A DNA stretch of 14,367 bases, taken from positions 1-14,367 of the forward strand of contig JAAXHF010000501.1 of assembly GCA_012271025.1 (NCBI GenBank). Reading direction: 5' to 3'. This stretch comes from Deltaproteobacteria bacterium (GTDB lineage Bacteria > Desulfobacterota_B > Binatia > Bin18). The notes under the pieces were generated by a model. It made no database searches and was not told where the DNA came from. It worked only from the letters and a program-made list of their open reading frames with translations. Position numbers and translations under genes: made by a program. Below, one piece after another: positions 1 through 5,847 of the stretch; within the stretch, counting starts at the first letter, position 1; each line of letters starts with the position of its first letter.

Positions 1-278
1 GCGTTGTTGACCAGAATATCGACCCGCCCGTAATGCGCGGCCGCCTGGGCCACGAACGCGTCAATGTCTTCGCCCTTGGTGACATCGGCCGGGATGGCCA
101 ATACCTCGCCGCCGGTCTGCGCCCGCACGTCGGCTGCGGCCTGTTCCAGCACGTCCGGCCGCCGGGCACAGATGGCGACCTTGGCGCCTTCCCGGGTGAG
201 ACACACGGCGATTCCCTTGCCAATCCCTTCGCTACCACCGGTAATCAGAGCGACCTTGCCTTGTAATCCGAGTTCCAT
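1..278 (-). CDS. Short-chain dehydrogenase/reductase (SDR), N-terminal part only
   Basis: Reading the minus strand from the ATG at 276-278 gives 92 complete codons before the window edge; the C-terminal part lies outside. Residues 13-20 read TGGSEGIG, the classical SDR TGxxxGxG dinucleotide-binding motif. ADV follows at 65-67, and the fragment ends in DILVNN, the start of the NNAG motif of the classical Rossmann fold. Two arginines after beta-strand 2 (ICARR, residues 36-40) suggest NADP(H) rather than NAD(H). The catalytic YxxxK lies beyond the edge. A strong Shine-Dalgarno sequence (GAGGAGG) precedes the ATG. The gene lies 31 bp downstream of the CoA-transferase on the same strand, so the two are probably co-transcribed. 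A hydroxyacyl-CoA or alcohol dehydrogenase role fits the context, but the substrate is unknown. Confidence 0.9.
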   Translation of the reverse strand, partial: MELGLQGKVALITGGSEGIGKGIAVCLTREGAKVAICARRPDVLEQAAADVRAQTGGEVLAIPADVTKGEDIDAFVAQAAAHYGRVDILVNN

Positions 279-309
279 AGCGTTTTCCTCCTCACAAAAT
301 TTCTGGGCC

Positions 310-1629
310 TCAGGCCCCATCGGTCTCTTGTTCTGCCTGGACAACCACGCCGGCCGAACGCAGGTGCTCGACCTCGGCCTGGCTGTATCCCAAGCCGGTC
401 AGCACGGCCTCGGTATGCTGGCCGAGTAGCGGTGCGGGCGTGCCGGTGTGACCCGGCGTGCGGCTCAGCTTGACCGGGATGCCCAGCGTCCGAATCGACC
501 CAGCCCGAGGATGCTGCTGGCTGATAATCATCCCGTTGTGCACAACCTGGGGGTCGCTGAACACCTCCGCATAGGTCTGGACCGGTGCGGCCAGAACGTC
601 GTACTCGGCAAAGCGGGCCAGCCAGTCGGCCGCCGACTTGTCTCGGAAGCGTTCTTCGAGCAGAGCGTGGAGGGCGTCGGCGTGCAGGCCACGGGATTCC
701 CGCGAGGCAAAGCGCGGGTCGGCACAGATGTCGCGCAGCTCGGGGATTTTGCCCAGCCGCTGCCACCAGGCTTGCGAGGCCGCTACCAGGGCGAAGGCGC
801 CGCCCTGAGCCTCAAAAATCCGATACGGGGCTGGGGCAATGCCGTGTCCGGCCCCGGCCTTTTTGGGTGGGACGCCGGTGTTCAAGTAGGTCGTCGCCTC
901 CATGGCTTGCAGGGCCAGCAGGCTGTCCAACAGCGAGAGTTCGATTTTCTGGCCGATGCCCAGCCGCTGCCGACCCAGCAGTCCAATGGCAACGCCGTAG
1001 GCACAGTGAAACGCCCCGACCATGTCGGCCACCAGCGTCCCGACCGTAGTCGGCGGTCCGTCGTCCCAGCCGGTGATGCTGACCAGCCCGGAGAAAGCCT
1101 GAATCAGCAGATCCTGGCCGGGCCGCTCGCGCTCCGGCCCCTCCTGACCGTAGCCCGAGACCGCGCAGTAGATCAGCTGCGGGTTCTCGCGGCTGAGCCG
1201 CTCATAGCCCACCCCAAGCTTGTCGGCAGCACCGGGCCGAAAATTTTCTATGAACACGTCGGCCGTCCTGACCAGACGGTATAACACCTCACGGCCGGCG
1301 TCCTGCCTGATGTCCACGGCCAGGCTGTGCTTATTGCGGTTGCGGGCCAGAAAAAACAGGTTCTCGCCACCCCAGTCTTTGCTACCCGCAGCCCGCATCG
1401 GATCCCCGCCGGGCAGGGTTTCGATCTTGATCACCTCGGCGCCCATATCGGCCAGCATCTGGGCGCCAAACGGTCCGACCAGAAAGCGCGACATATCCAC
1501 CACCCGTACGCCCTGGAGCGGCCGGGCAGAGCTGGCGGACGGTGGGCGTGAGCCTTGGGCTGCCCGGCGCTGCTTGAGTTCGGCCAGCTGACGTTCGAGG
1601 TCGGCAATGCGTTGATCAAGATCGTCCAT
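310..1629 (-). CDS. CaiB/BaiF family (class III) CoA-transferase
   Basis: A protein of 439 residues when started at the ATG at 1627-1629, which sits just after a strong GGGGAGGAAG Shine-Dalgarno. An in-frame start eight codons upstream (1653) would place that SD inside the gene, so I reject it. Residues from about 38 follow the CaiB/BaiF fold: GVRVVDMSRFLVGPF, DMGAEVIKIE, GGENLFFLARNRNKHSLAVD, DVFIENFRPG and SGYGQEGPERERPGQD. The expected catalytic aspartate, which forms the acyl anhydride and aspartyl-CoA thioester in formyl-CoA and carnitine CoA-transferases, is D173. Family members move CoA between carboxylic acids in the cytoplasm. An extra charged helix (residues 2-25, DDLDQRIADLERQLAELKQR) precedes the domain and is probably a short coiled coil. 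The gene leads an operon with the SDR. The substrate pair cannot be deduced. Confidence 0.93.
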   Translation of the reverse strand: MDDLDQRIADLERQLAELKQRRAAQGSRPPSASSARPLQGVRVVDMSRFLVGPFGAQMLADMGAEVIKIETLPGGDPMRAAGSKDWGGENLFFLARNRNKHSLAVDIRQDAGREVLYRLVRTADVFIENFRPGAADKLGVGYERLSRENPQLIYCAVSGYGQEGPERERPGQDLLIQAFSGLVSITGWDDGPPTTVGTLVADMVGAFHCAYGVAIGLLGRQRLGIGQKIELSLLDSLLALQAMEATTYLNTGVPPKKAGAGHGIAPAPYRIFEAQGGAFALVAASQAWWQRLGKIPELRDICADPRFASRESRGLHADALHALLEERFRDKSAADWLARFAEYDVLAAPVQTYAEVFSDPQVVHNGMIISQQHPRAGSIRTLGIPVKLSRTPGHTGTPAPLLGQHTEAVLTGLGYSQAEVEHLRSAGVVVQAEQETDGA

Positions 1630-1664
1630 GCTTCCTCCCCAGGCTGTCGGCAATCGACCAAGAC

Positions 1665-1694
1665 GGTATAGTGTATCCGGGGCGGGTTTGGCAA
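1665..1694 (-). promoter_or_regulatory. Candidate sigma70-type promoter for the CoA-transferase operon
   Basis: On the minus strand TTGCCA (1689-1694) and TATACC (1665-1670) are separated by 18 bp. They lie about 36 bp upstream of the CoA-transferase ATG. The -35 box matches consensus at 5 of 6 positions, the -10 at 4 of 6. Its -35 almost coincides with that of the rightward candidate at 1688-1716. Identified by eye only. Confidence 0.35.
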
Positions 1695-1716
1695 TGCTGG
1701 GCTTTTTTGGTATGGC
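1688..1716 (+). promoter_or_regulatory. Candidate promoter for the alpha/beta hydrolase
   Basis: TTGGCA (1688-1693) is followed after 17 bp by TATGGC (1711-1716). The -35 box matches 5 of 6 consensus positions, the -10 only 3 of 6. It would give a 5' leader of about 55 nt before the ATG at 1780. It shares its -35 with the divergent promoter candidate. Confidence 0.3.
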
Positions 1717-1779
1717 CCGAAAAGGCAGCGACCCGCCCGCAGCTCAGGTTTCAGCGGTCCGCTCCCCAGGAGGTCAGAC

Positions 1780-2652
1780 ATGGCAACACTTCAGACCGGC
1801 AACGTCGAAGCCAACGGCATCCGTTTTCACTATCTCGAAGCCGGCCAGGGCCCGCTGGCTCTGTGTCTGCACGGCTTTCCGGACAACGCCTATTCCTATC
1901 GCGCACTGCTGCCGACCCTGGCCGAGGCCGGATTCCGGGGTGTGGCCCCGTTCATGCGCGGTTACGCGCCAACCGCCCCGGCTCCGGACGGACGCTACCA
2001 GTCGGTGCTGCTGGCCCAGGACGCGGTGGCCCTGATTGACGCTCTGGGCGCCGACCAAGCGTGTGTGGTCGGCCACGACTGGGGCGCGCTGGCGACCTAT
2101 GGCGCCGCCGCCCTGGCGGCCGACCGGGTCCAGAAGATCGTCACCATCGCGGTCGCCCATCCCGGAGCGCTGCTGGGCGCCATGGCCACGGACTACGACA
2201 TGATTAAGGGCGGCTGGCACGCCTATTTTTTCCAGATGCCGTTTTCCGACCAGGCTGTCGCCGCCAACGACTACGAGTTCATCAGACGCTGGTGGCAGGA
2301 CGCCTCACCCGAATACGACATTCCCGACGAGGTCATGGACAGCGTCAAAAACACCTTTCGTCAGCCCGGGGTGGTCACGGCAGCCCTCGACTACTACCGC
2401 CACACCTTCAACCCGGACAAGCGCGACCCGGCCCTCCAGGACCTCCAGGAACGCCTGACCCAACCGACCCAGGTTCCGACCCTGGCCCTGCACGGCACAA
2501 AAGACCGGCCCGGCCGGCTGGCCGCCTTTGAGGCCATGGATCATCTGTTTGCCAAGGGCCTGGACAAAGAGATTTACCCCGGCACCGGACACTTCCTGCA
2601 TCTGGAGCGGCCCGAGGCGGTGAATCAGCGTATCGTCGCCTTTCTGAGGTAG
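1780..2652 (+). CDS. Alpha/beta hydrolase, epoxide-hydrolase-like
   Basis: A 290-residue single-domain alpha/beta hydrolase. HGFP at 31-34 is the HGxP oxyanion-hole motif of epoxide hydrolases. VVGHDWGA (97-103) is the nucleophile elbow with aspartate D100, which is used by epoxide hydrolases and haloalkane dehalogenases rather than the serine of esterases. D242 (HGTKD) is a plausible acid and H271 (GTGHFLHLERPE) the base. Tyrosines in the lid (Y149 in YFFQMP; Y205/Y206) fit the pair that polarises the epoxide oxygen. The likely reaction is hydrolysis of an epoxide to a vicinal diol; dehalogenation is a less likely alternative. The start is supported by AGGAGGT five bases upstream of the ATG. 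There is no signal peptide, so it is cytoplasmic. It is transcribed divergently from the CoA-transferase and its TAG stop overlaps a repeat patch. Confidence 0.92.
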   Translation: MATLQTGNVEANGIRFHYLEAGQGPLALCLHGFPDNAYSYRALLPTLAEAGFRGVAPFMRGYAPTAPAPDGRYQSVLLAQDAVALIDALGADQACVVGHDWGALATYGAAALAADRVQKIVTIAVAHPGALLGAMATDYDMIKGGWHAYFFQMPFSDQAVAANDYEFIRRWWQDASPEYDIPDEVMDSVKNTFRQPGVVTAALDYYRHTFNPDKRDPALQDLQERLTQPTQVPTLALHGTKDRPGRLAAFEAMDHLFAKGLDKEIYPGTGHFLHLERPEAVNQRIVAFLR

Positions 2653-2660
2653 GGGCAAGG

Positions 2661-2695
2661 CCAGTGGCCAGTGACCAGTGGCTAGTGGCTAGCCG
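2661..2695. repeat. Heptanucleotide tandem repeat (CYAGTGR), about 4.5 units
   Basis: Consecutive 7-bp units read CCAGTGG, CCAGTGA, CCAGTGG and CTAGTGG, followed by a decayed unit starting CTAG. The array fills most of the gap between the convergent hydrolase and amidohydrolase genes. Heptad arrays of this kind resemble the short tandemly repeated repetitive (STRR) sequences described in cyanobacteria. Function unknown. Confidence 0.75.
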
Positions 2696-2703
2696 CCCAG
2701 GTG

Positions 2704-2728
2704 TAGAGGCAACTCCCCGTGGTTGCCC
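2704..2728. repeat. Hairpin repeat, copy 1 (CCCCGT loop)
   Basis: GGCAAC (2708-2713) pairs with GTTGCC (2722-2727), and a T-G wobble (2714/2721) closes a CCCCGT loop. It is preceded by GTAGA. The same layout and loop recur at 14111-14136. An outer inverted pair, GTAGGGGCAA (2649-2658) and TTGCCCCTGC (2737-2746), matching at 9 of 10 positions, encloses both this hairpin and the heptad array. There is no T-tract, so it is not a classical intrinsic terminator, although it sits between two convergent genes. Confidence 0.6.
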
Positions 2729-2757
2729 TGCCGCGATTGCCCCTGCGGCCCCCCGGC

Positions 2758-3888
2758 CTACCCGCCCAGCCCATACAGCCGCACACAGTTGTCAGCCACA
2801 ATAGACTGCATGTGGTCGGCCGGCACCCCGGCAAAGTGCCGGTCCAGAAACTGCTGCGACTCCGGCCAGCTGCTGTCCAGGTGCGGAAAGTCTGACGACC
2901 ACATCATGCGATCAACGCCAATGAACTCACGCAGCATGACCCCCGGCACATCGTCAATAAAGGTCAGGTAGCAGTGCTCGCGCCAGTACTCGCTGGGCAG
3001 GCGCCGACAGCGCACCATGGGGTCCTTGGCCATGCTGCGGCGATGGTAGCCCCAATCCAGACGGTGCAGAAAATTGGCCGCCCACGACAGCTCGTTCTCG
3101 GCCGAGATCAGGCGGAGGCCGGGATGACGATCAAACACCCCTTCCAGGATAAAGGTGGCAAAAGCCCGGGCCATGCGAACCGGCAGCACGGCATAGCCGA
3201 CGGCCGCACTCTCCTCGCCGGTCTCGTCCCGGGTCCAGTTCACATTGGCGTGCCCGGAGGCGATGATGTGCAGGCTGAGCGGCAGGCTCAGCTCGGCCAG
3301 CGTCGCCCACAGCCGATCCCACTCGGGCGCCGAATAGCGCGAGCCGTCCGGCGTATCCTGGGGCAGCAGCACGCCGACCAGCCCCTTGTCCTTGGCCCGG
3401 CGGCACTCCCGGATCGCCCACTCGATGTCGAAGACCGGGACCACGGCAATGCCGAACAAGTCCTGGGGATGGGCGTGACAAAAATCGCTCAGCCACGCGT
3501 TATACGCCTGACACACCGCCTGCTGGAGCTGCGGGTCGGGAATCCCGAACGCCCGCATGGTGTAATTCGGATACAAGACCTCGGCATCGACTCCATCCAG
3601 GCGCATATACTCGACCCGGGCGGCGGGCTGCCAGTCCTTGGCATCCGTGGCATAGCGCTGGTCGCCCTCGGCCGCTGCGGCATACGCCTTGTCCCGATTT
3701 CTGGCTACCGCGCCCATCGGACGCCGGGCCACGTGGGACGGCAGGCCCTCACACACCCAGCGGTCACCAGCGTCAGTCGAGACGACCTGCGGGCCGCGGG
3801 CTGTGTAAGCCCGCGGCAGATAGCGCTGCCACAGGTCGGGCGGCTCGATGGCGTGCGAATCGGCTGAGATCACGCGATAGTGTTTCAT
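2758..3888 (-). CDS. Amidohydrolase family 2 (TIM-barrel metal-dependent hydrolase)
   Basis: A 376-residue protein of the amidohydrolase-2 group (the ACMSD/gamma-resorcylate decarboxylase-like branch). Typical marks are ISADSHAIEPPDLW at the N-terminus (D10, H12, E15; the strand-1 metal site, a D-x-H variant of HxH), H207 in SLHIIASGH, ENE at 264-266, and MMWSSDFPHLDSSWPES near the C-terminus with D333, the usual strand-8 metal ligand. Members hydrolyse amide or ester bonds or perform non-oxidative decarboxylation in the cytoplasm; the substrate here is unknown. AAAGGAGT precedes the ATG. The gene starts 15 bp after the stop of the LLM oxidoreductase and is clearly in its operon. Such pairs are common in uncultured soil and marine bacteria and may handle a product of the oxidoreductase. 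Confidence 0.92.
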   Translation of the reverse strand: MKHYRVISADSHAIEPPDLWQRYLPRAYTARGPQVVSTDAGDRWVCEGLPSHVARRPMGAVARNRDKAYAAAAEGDQRYATDAKDWQPAARVEYMRLDGVDAEVLYPNYTMRAFGIPDPQLQQAVCQAYNAWLSDFCHAHPQDLFGIAVVPVFDIEWAIRECRRAKDKGLVGVLLPQDTPDGSRYSAPEWDRLWATLAELSLPLSLHIIASGHANVNWTRDETGEESAAVGYAVLPVRMARAFATFILEGVFDRHPGLRLISAENELSWAANFLHRLDWGYHRRSMAKDPMVRCRRLPSEYWREHCYLTFIDDVPGVMLREFIGVDRMMWSSDFPHLDSSWPESQQFLDRHFAGVPADHMQSIVADNCVRLYGLGG

Positions 3889-3903
3889 GGCTGACTCCTT
3901 TCT

Positions 3904-4815
3904 CTAGCGAAACGCCGCAATCGTTTCCTGGAGGGCAACCATCTGATTGCCGTTGGCCGACGAGGGCACCAGAATCGGCGTCTTCAGCCCGGTGTCATAC
4001 CAGGCCTCGACGCCGTCGCGCACCTCGGCGACGCTGCCGTACAGCGTCGTCTGTTGCAGCCAGCGGTCGGACATCAGGCTCGGAATCCTGTCGGGTTGCT
4101 TATCGGCGACCGCCTGCTGGATATCCCGCATCTCTTCTTCAAAGCCGGCCTCAATCCAGTACTGCTGGTAGTTGGGCAGGCTCACATACGAGCTGAGGAT
4201 GCGGCGCAGGACCTTGGCGGCCGCAGCCTTGTCGTCGGTAATCACGGTCGGGATCATATTGCCGACAAAGAAGTCGTCGTCCCGCAGCTTTTCGGGCGGC
4301 AGAAAACCGAGTGAGGTCGTCATGTGCGAGCGCGCGGCGTTGGCCCACACCGCGCCCTGCGAAATCTCGGCCGACAGCTTGGCCATGGCCTTGCGCAGGG
4401 TGGCCAGAATGATCGGCGGCAGGCTGTCGTTTCTGGGCAGCCCGGCGCGCAGGTCGTGGATGAACTGGCGCACGTCGGCCAGCGGTTTTCCGACCTGGAG
4501 GTCCAGGCGTTTATGGACTGGGCCGTGGCTCACCCCGATGCCGAAACGGAAGCGGCCGCCCGAAAGTTCATGGATCAGGGCTGCGGTTTGGGCGTAATCG
4601 TAGGGGTGACGGGTGTACAGGTTGGCAATGCTGGTGCCGAACGGGATCTCGCTGGTCACCAGGGCCAAGGCTTGGCATAAGCCCAGGCCATCGCCCACGC
4701 TCTGGCAGTAGATGCCGCTAAAGCCTTCGCGTTCGAGCTGTTGGGCGACATCCAGGGTTGCCTTACGTCGGCCGGCAACCGCGACGAGCGCAACCGCAGG
4801 TTTGGGGTGTGGCAT
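3904..4815 (-). CDS. LLM-class (luciferase-like) flavin/F420-dependent oxidoreductase
   Basis: A 303-residue protein with the bacterial luciferase-like TIM-barrel signature. VAQQLEREGFSGIYCQS occurs at 23-39, TSIANLYTRHP at 61-71 and ELSGGRFRFGIGVSHGP at 83-99, the most diagnostic stretch of this superfamily. The C-terminal half contains GSVAEVRDGVEAWYDTG, common in F420-dependent members. Family enzymes use reduced FMN or F420 for monooxygenation or hydride transfer; sequence alone does not decide which. AAAGGAGG lies nine bases upstream of the ATG. It precedes the amidohydrolase by 15 bp and follows the HNH gene by 58 bp. The HNH stop codon (4874-4876) overlaps the -35 of a possible separate promoter (4848-4876). 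Its GC-rich composition matches the rest of the window, unlike the upstream cassette. Confidence 0.9.
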   Translation of the reverse strand: MPHPKPAVALVAVAGRRKATLDVAQQLEREGFSGIYCQSVGDGLGLCQALALVTSEIPFGTSIANLYTRHPYDYAQTAALIHELSGGRFRFGIGVSHGPVHKRLDLQVGKPLADVRQFIHDLRAGLPRNDSLPPIILATLRKAMAKLSAEISQGAVWANAARSHMTTSLGFLPPEKLRDDDFFVGNMIPTVITDDKAAAAKVLRRILSSYVSLPNYQQYWIEAGFEEEMRDIQQAVADKQPDRIPSLMSDRWLQQTTLYGSVAEVRDGVEAWYDTGLKTPILVPSSANGNQMVALQETIAAFR

Positions 4816-4847
4816 GACGAGTGTCCTCCTTTGTCAGGCTCGCCCGG

Positions 4848-4876
4848 ATCATAGCCGGAGTGGGCGGGTTTTGCTA
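4848..4876 (-). promoter_or_regulatory. Weak promoter candidate for the LLM oxidoreductase
   Basis: On the minus strand TATGAT (4848-4853; 5 of 6 consensus positions) follows TAGCAA (4871-4876; 3 of 6) after 17 bp. It lies about 33 bp upstream of the LLM start codon. The -35 overlaps the HNH stop codon. If real, it uncouples the LLM-amidohydrolase operon from the cassette upstream. Confidence 0.25.
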
Positions 4877-5308
4877 CGAGAGGCGCTGCGGAGGGTGTTC
4901 GCCGGCGGCGAGTAAAATCCGACGTAAGTTTATCCGCTCGGGGCGATTCAGCTGCAGCGCGTCTACCGTCGCCCGGCCGGTTGCCGTCCGTCCCACGATT
5001 TGAAGCGCATCTTCGCTCCACATAAAATGTCGTCCCCAACGCTGCCGACGAGGATGAAAGAGCAGCACGCTGCGATCTGTCTGCGGGTCACGGAACCGCA
5101 TCTTTATATATTTGTGGGCGTTGCACCACGGGCATGACCAAGCGAGATTGTCTAAACTTGTCTCGCCGCCCGCATCGCGAGGAACAATATGTTCACAATG
5201 AAATGGGGCATTCGTGTAACGCGCGGGACAGCCGCAGTATTCGCAGAGTCCGCGTGCGCGAAGATTGACCTGTCGTCGGACAGCGGCAGAGACTCGTTCA
5301 CTCGACAT
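4874..5308 (-). CDS. HNH endonuclease, second gene of a two-gene cassette
   Basis: A 144-residue protein with a complete zinc-ribbon HNH nuclease core. C22-x-x-C25 (CEYC) and C59-x-x-C62 (CPWC) supply four zinc ligands. E39-H40 (HCEHIVP), N54 (SLDNLAW) and N63/H65 (CNAHK) fill the beta-beta-alpha metal site. A basic C-terminal tail (residues 85-130, HPRRQRW to NRPERINLRR) may bind DNA. Family members cut DNA, often with low specificity. The ATG overlaps the end of the upstream gene by 11 bp, which suggests translational coupling. The pair is less GC-rich than its neighbours, a sign of transfer. I recognise this arrangement (small LSPTE protein plus HNH of about 140 residues) as recurrent, especially in cyanobacterial genomes. 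Its biological role is not established to my knowledge. Confidence 0.9.
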   Translation of the reverse strand: MSSERVSAAVRRQVNLRARGLCEYCGCPARYTNAPFHCEHIVPRDAGGETSLDNLAWSCPWCNAHKYIKMRFRDPQTDRSVLLFHPRRQRWGRHFMWSEDALQIVGRTATGRATVDALQLNRPERINLRRILLAAGEHPPQRLS

Positions 5309-5702
5309 CGTCGGCGTTCTGCAATCCGAGGTCTGCCAGCAATGCAGGCACGGTAGTCCCTCGGTATTTCGCCAGACTGATGAGTGCCCCTAAGCGTTTG
5401 GCGTTCCGGGATTCCAGCTGCTGAACCAAGGACTGATACTCCTCAAGCTCACCCTCAGTCAGCGTTTGGCGTTCGCACTTGCGGCGAAGCCGTTCATAGC
5501 GGTGCTGGTGAGGGTCGGGCAGGCGTGTATTCTCCTGAATACACACCAGGAGTTTCTTTTCTTTATTGATTCGGACGCCGTTCTTTTTCCGTAAGGCGTC
5601 GAACGCTTGCGAGAATTCTCGCCATTCAGTAGGTGATAACTGCTCCACTGCCGCAATGAGATGCTTCACATCCAATTGCGCCGGAACTTGAACAGTTGGC
5701 AT
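5298..5702 (-). CDS. Small helical protein paired with the HNH endonuclease
   Basis: A 134-residue, charged, probably all-helical cytoplasmic protein with no signal or membrane segment. Residues 10-30 (LDVKHLIAAVEQLSPTEWREF) form the recognisable N-terminal segment. Residues 66-115, with LTEGELEEYQSLVQQLESRNAKRLGALISLAKYRG, look like a long helical hairpin, and the tail TTVPALLADLGL is also typical of this family. I know similar proteins immediately upstream of HNH genes but no assigned function. An antitoxin-like, chaperone or DNA-targeting role is inference only. AGAGGAAA lies upstream of the ATG. A counted stretch inside it (5521-5580) is 27/60 G+C, well below the flanking genes. It overlaps the HNH start by 11 bp. 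The mRNA contains two mutually exclusive hairpins (5525-5552). Confidence 0.82.
   Translation of the reverse strand: MPTVQVPAQLDVKHLIAAVEQLSPTEWREFSQAFDALRKKNGVRINKEKKLLVCIQENTRLPDPHQHRYERLRRKCERQTLTEGELEEYQSLVQQLESRNAKRLGALISLAKYRGTTVPALLADLGLQNADDVE
5525..5552 (-). other. Two overlapping, mutually exclusive hairpins inside the cassette's first gene
   Basis: GTGTATTC (5525-5532) and GAATACAC (5537-5544) form a perfect 8-bp stem around TCCT. CTCCTG (5532-5537) can instead pair with CAGGAG (5547-5552). The two foldings share bases 5532-5544, so they cannot coexist. In the mRNA one alternative exposes a purine-rich AGGAGA stretch. Chance occurrence within coding sequence is possible. Confidence 0.4.
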
Positions 5703-5745
5703 AGCAGGTTTCCTCTTTGTCTTTCTACTCTACTGCGCTCTCGCA

Positions 5746-5759
5746 CTACCGTCTACCGT
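5746..5759. repeat. Heptad doublet CTACCGT x2 upstream of the HNH cassette
   Basis: CTACCGT occurs twice in direct tandem in the 145-bp divergent region between the cassette and the enoyl-CoA hydratase. On the minus strand it reads TTGACGGTAGACGGTAG, so a TTGAC -35-like hexamer abuts the doublet. I could not find a convincing -10 at normal spacing. It may be a small operator or the remnant of a heptad array like those at 2661 and 12345. Confidence 0.45.
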
Positions 5760-5788
5760 CAAACAACTCCGCCCTTTCCGCCCGGCCC

Positions 5789-5817
5789 TTGCCCGGTTCG
5801 ATTGCCTCACGTATGAG
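5789..5817 (+). promoter_or_regulatory. Candidate promoter for the enoyl-CoA hydratase
   Basis: TTGCCC (5789-5794) and TATGAG (5812-5817), each matching consensus at 4 of 6 positions, are separated by 17 bp. Transcription would start near 5824, leaving a leader of about 24 nt that contains the AGGAGG ribosome binding site. Confidence 0.35.
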
Positions 5818-5847
5818 CCACACTCAGTACACCGACAGGAGGATGCC

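Noticed and set aside
2974..3867. A 297-codon plus-strand frame opposite the amidohydrolase
   Set aside because: Shadow frame; the minus strand carries the complete amidohydrolase signature.
4874..5308. Homing endonuclease of a group I intron, or a Cas9-like nuclease
   Set aside because: The host genes on both sides are intact, no intron core was seen, and the protein is a lone 144-residue HNH with no RuvC domain or CRISPR repeats nearby.
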